Origin: Janthinobacterium rivuli | GTDB lineage: Bacteria > Pseudomonadota > Gammaproteobacteria > Burkholderiales > Burkholderiaceae_D | Assembly (NCBI RefSeq): GCF_009208735.1 | Contig: NZ_WFLJ01000023.1 | Location: forward strand, 1-64,000 | Direction of reading: 5' to 3' | DNA: 64,000 bases | Shown: piece after piece, positions 61,607 to 64,000 of the stretch | Layout: each line of letters begins with the position of its first letter | Position numbering within the stretch: the stretch's first letter is position 1 | Program-made: the position numbers and the translations under genes | The notes under the pieces: model-generated | What the model was told of the DNA's origin: nothing | Seen by the model: the letters and a program-made list of their open reading frames with translations, nothing else | Databases searched by the model: none

Positions 61607-61678
61607 TGCGGTGGCTGGGTCGCGCTGGCGTGGCTGGCCTGTCGCGGCCCCATCCTGCCGGCTATCGCGGCGTGACGG

Positions 61679-61894
61679 TCATCCTGGGCGGCCGGCGCGC
61701 GCCTTGGCCGCCTGCTCTTTCTCGTAGTCGTCGCGGCAGTCCACGTTGCAGAACAGCAGCGCGGGCGCCAGCGCCTCGTCGCAATAGTGGCAGCAGCCAT
61801 CCGCCACCAGGCCCGGCCGGCGCCGCACGGCGGCCAGGCCGCGCGCCACCTCGGCAAAGATGATCTTGTCGGTGTTGTCGATATGGTCGCTCAT
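61679..61894 (-). CDS. Small phage zinc-finger protein
   Basis: 71 residues. Four Cys form a treble-clef-like finger, CHYCDEALAPALLFCNVDC (with an extra CC at the start), followed by a charged tail. The ATG overlaps the portal stop by 4 bp (ATGA), so translation is coupled. Similar small C4 proteins stand at the same place in other P2-like prophages; function unknown. Confidence 0.7.
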   Translation of the reverse strand: MSDHIDNTDKIIFAEVARGLAAVRRRPGLVADGCCHYCDEALAPALLFCNVDCRDDYEKEQAAKARAGRPG

Positions 61895-62955
61895 TGCGTG
61901 CTCTCCTTGCCCAGGCCCAGGTCATACGGGGCGAAGCGCACCACTTCCACGCCGGCCCACTCGTTGATCGCCATGAACTGCGCCTGCAGCGGCACCAGCT
62001 CATTGCGCGCGAAGACGCGCGCGGCCGGCTCCACGGCGCCGAAGCCGCCGGCATTGTTCGGCAGGATGCCCATCAGCTGGGGCGGCACGCGGTGCGCGGC
62101 CAGCTGGTCGTCGCGCGTCACGCTCTTGATGTTGAAAAACTCGTCCTTGGCGGCCACGTCGGACACGGGCAGAATCTGGATGCCGTCCTTCTTGCCGTTC
62201 GGCGCGTACATGAACAGATTGCGGAAGTTGCCCGGCCCCTTGCTGTCGCGCATAGCCTGGCGCAGGTTGTCCACGTCCTGGGTGTTGGCGGCAGCATCCG
62301 TCATGTAGAACACGAAACCGGCGTGCGAGCCGTTCTTGTAATACTTGCGGCGGAACAGGGTCGCCGCCTCGTTGAGCCAGGCCGATTGCAGCGCGCTCAG
62401 GTACTGCGGCACGCCGTACAGCTCCTGGTTCACGTCTGGCTCCATCAGGTGGAAGACGCGGCCCTTGTCAAACTGGTGCACGGCCTGGTAGCCGTTCACG
62501 AAGAAATAGGTATCCAGATCGACGCCGCGCCGCATGTACTTGGCCAGCGCATGCTGATACGCCAGCGCCTTGCCGCTGCGGCTGGGGCGGTCTTCCAGGT
62601 AGGCATTGCCGAACGTCAGATAGTCCAGGGCCATGCGCTTGAATCCATCGCGCGACAGGTATTTCGTCGGCATCAAGGTGGACGTCAGCACGTTGGCCTT
62701 GAAGTGGATGGCGCTGCTGTGGTGCACGCCGGCATTGAAGGACTTGGCCAGGCCGGCCAGGTTGACGGGCGGCTCATACCAATGGCCGTTCTTCCAGCAT
62801 TCGAAGCAATCGAGAATGTCGGCGTGCTCGAGCACGGGCGTCGGGTCGCCGAAGGAAAACGCCTCGATGCCGGCGGCGGCCGGCGCCGTGGCCGCTGGTG
62901 ATGGCGCGCCCTGGGCCTGCCGGCCGCGCGCGCGCAAGTGTCGTGCTTTGCTCAA
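61891..62955 (-). CDS. Phage portal protein (P2 gpQ / PBSX family)
   Basis: 354 residues from a TTG at 62955, with GGAGATTTATTC upstream; this TTG overlaps the terminase stop (TTGA). Portal features include FSFGDPTPVL, AIHFKANVLTSTLMPTKYLS, DYLTFGNAYLE, YLSALQSAWLNEAATLFRRKYY and HRVPPQLMGI. It forms the dodecameric ring through which DNA enters the capsid. Order terminase-portal fits the P2 PQ operon. Confidence 0.9.
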   Translation of the reverse strand: MSKARHLRARGRQAQGAPSPAATAPAAAGIEAFSFGDPTPVLEHADILDCFECWKNGHWYEPPVNLAGLAKSFNAGVHHSSAIHFKANVLTSTLMPTKYLSRDGFKRMALDYLTFGNAYLEDRPSRSGKALAYQHALAKYMRRGVDLDTYFFVNGYQAVHQFDKGRVFHLMEPDVNQELYGVPQYLSALQSAWLNEAATLFRRKYYKNGSHAGFVFYMTDAAANTQDVDNLRQAMRDSKGPGNFRNLFMYAPNGKKDGIQILPVSDVAAKDEFFNIKSVTRDDQLAAHRVPPQLMGILPNNAGGFGAVEPAARVFARNELVPLQAQFMAINEWAGVEVVRFAPYDLGLGKESTQ

Positions 62956-64000
62956 GAATAAATCTCCATGAAAGAGTGGTGGTTGTCGGTGGTGCCTTCG
63001 AACGGCTCGTGATCGAGGGCGTGCATGCAGGCCCACGCCAGATCGGCGTGGCCGGTTTCGTCGCTGCGGCCGGCGACATAGGTCACGTGCCGCCCGCTGG
63101 GGGTGAGGGTCTTGTGGATGGCCATGAAGGACTGCGCGATGTCGGTCCAGCCGGCGTCAAATTCCAGCCGGCCCTTGCTGATGATGTTTTTGGCCTTCAA
63201 GACCATGCGGGTTTTGACTTCTGGCGAGTAGTTCAGCGGCGTGACGGCCGGGAAGAAGCCGCGCACGATCGGCAGCACGCCGATGCCCATGCCGGTCGTG
63301 TCGATGCCGATGTATTCGACGTTGTAGCGGCCGGTCATCTGGCGGATGGCGTCGGCGTGATCCTCGAAACTCTGCCCGCGCCACTGGTGGCGCTCCAGGA
63401 TGCGGAACTTGCCGCCGGCCGTCATGGGCGGCGCCAGCACGACGCAGCCGGCGCTGTCGCCGTTCAAGGCCGGGTCATAGCCGATCCACACGGGCCGGTT
63501 GCCGAACGGGCGCAGGCCCAGCAAGGGCTTGTAGTCGTCCCACTCCACCCAGGAATCGACCATGCAGCGCTGCAGCTCGGCCAGCGGAAAGACCGAGGCC
63601 GAGTCGTCGATAAAATTGCACATCAGCAGGTTATCGAACTGGTCCGGGCTGTATTCGAAGTTGCGCAGCTCGTCGATATCGAACAGGTTGCAGCCGCCGC
63701 GCTCGGCGTCCAGGATGGTGACGATCTGGCGCCAGATCTTGTCCTCGCCCGTAAAGCCCGACGACAAGCGGCCATGGCTCACATCGATATTCACCTGGTC
63801 CGCCTTGGCGCGGCGCTTGTTGAACAGCTCGCCCGTCCAGAACGGGTAAGCCTGGTGCGTGGTCGAGGATGGCGTTGAAAAATAGGTCTTGCGCCATTTC
63901 TTGTGAATGGCCATGCCCGAGGCCACCTTGTTGAGTTCCTGGAAATTCTGCGTCCAGAAGAATTCATCGAAGTAGAAATTGCCGTGGTAGCCCTGCGCCG
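62952..64000 (-). CDS. Phage terminase large (ATPase) subunit, P2 gpP-like, partial
   Basis: The frame continues past the right edge, so only the C-terminal about 350 residues are visible. Near the edge NFYFDEFFWT supplies the acidic Walker-B-type residues; the nuclease half has WIGYDPALNGDSAG, GIDTTGMGIGV and a final Asp-rich ETGHADLAWACMHAL. These are typical of P2-type terminases. It packages DNA together with the small subunit and portal. Confidence 0.9.
   Translation of the reverse strand, partial: AQGYHGNFYFDEFFWTQNFQELNKVASGMAIHKKWRKTYFSTPSSTTHQAYPFWTGELFNKRRAKADQVNIDVSHGRLSSGFTGEDKIWRQIVTILDAERGGCNLFDIDELRNFEYSPDQFDNLLMCNFIDDSASVFPLAELQRCMVDSWVEWDDYKPLLGLRPFGNRPVWIGYDPALNGDSAGCVVLAPPMTAGGKFRILERHQWRGQSFEDHADAIRQMTGRYNVEYIGIDTTGMGIGVLPIVRGFFPAVTPLNYSPEVKTRMVLKAKNIISKGRLEFDAGWTDIAQSFMAIHKTLTPSGRHVTYVAGRSDETGHADLAWACMHALDHEPFEGTTDNHHSFMEIYS

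Larger units (their letters stand above)
61057..61678. other. Junction region between island and prophage
   Basis: This 620-bp stretch holds an IS4-type remnant, short direct repeats (GCGTCAAAA twice, near 61388-61410) and a terminator. The composition changes from AT-rich to GC-rich near 61500. The prophage end probably lies between about 61300 and 61580. I cannot fix an att or cos site. Confidence 0.45.

Overview
The window is a high-GC betaproteobacterial chromosome segment. Gene content and order (YqjD/YqjE/YqjK-like operon, Gcr-type 'site-specific recombinase', DUF3079, DUF1800/DUF1501 pair, glycine-zipper lipoproteins) suggest Oxalobacteraceae, most likely Janthinobacterium or a close relative. 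This assignment is by recall, not by a database search. No rRNA, complete tRNA or CRISPR array was seen.

Left part (1-20 kb): a window-truncated IS1595-type transposase is followed by an envelope-stress neighbourhood. It holds a YqjD/YqjE membrane operon, a ferritin-like protein, DUF4398 and OmpA lipoproteins, an AsmA protein, several glycine-zipper proteins, an lmo0937-type mini membrane protein, a large M16 peptidase, a TerC-CBS-CorC membrane protein, a porin, and a Gcr-like protein coupled to a PLD-family lipoprotein. In the middle sits a Crp/Fnr-type regulator. A 16-bp dyad of the form TGTNCG-N4-CGNACA precedes at least seven transcription units here, usually with a -10-like hexamer 32-33 bp downstream of its centre. 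This looks like a class II Crp-type regulon whose members are mostly envelope proteins, and it is the main finding.

Middle part (20-51 kb): ordinary accessory metabolism and regulation. It includes a PAP2 / lipid kinase / metallophosphoesterase operon, a small ORF behind two tandem LexA boxes, an AI-2E exporter, a DUF1501/DUF1800 pair, a LysR / zinc-type oxidoreductase pair, and a sugar-acid module (CdaR, ACS-family MFS, glycerate 2-kinase). A cation and chloride cluster follows (YnfA, TerB, Alx-type TerC with an overlapping leader ORF, NhaR, ClC), then two MORN-repeat proteins around a MarR regulator, MsbA, a Dyp-peroxidase remnant, an amidohydrolase, RNase Z, and a TetR/MFS pair.

Right part (51-64 kb): a mosaic accessory region. 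It contains a frameshifted M15-like peptidoglycan peptidase with a candidate immunity protein, AT-rich foreign genes, a GFA-family protein behind a LexA box, a beta-lactamase-fold hydrolase, and a PAAR gene with an in-frame amber codon followed by a DUF3396 immunity gene. There is also a long inverted repeat resembling a tRNA-Ser 3' end, an IS4-family transposase remnant, and finally one end of a P2-like prophage (zinc-finger protein, portal, terminase) running off the window.
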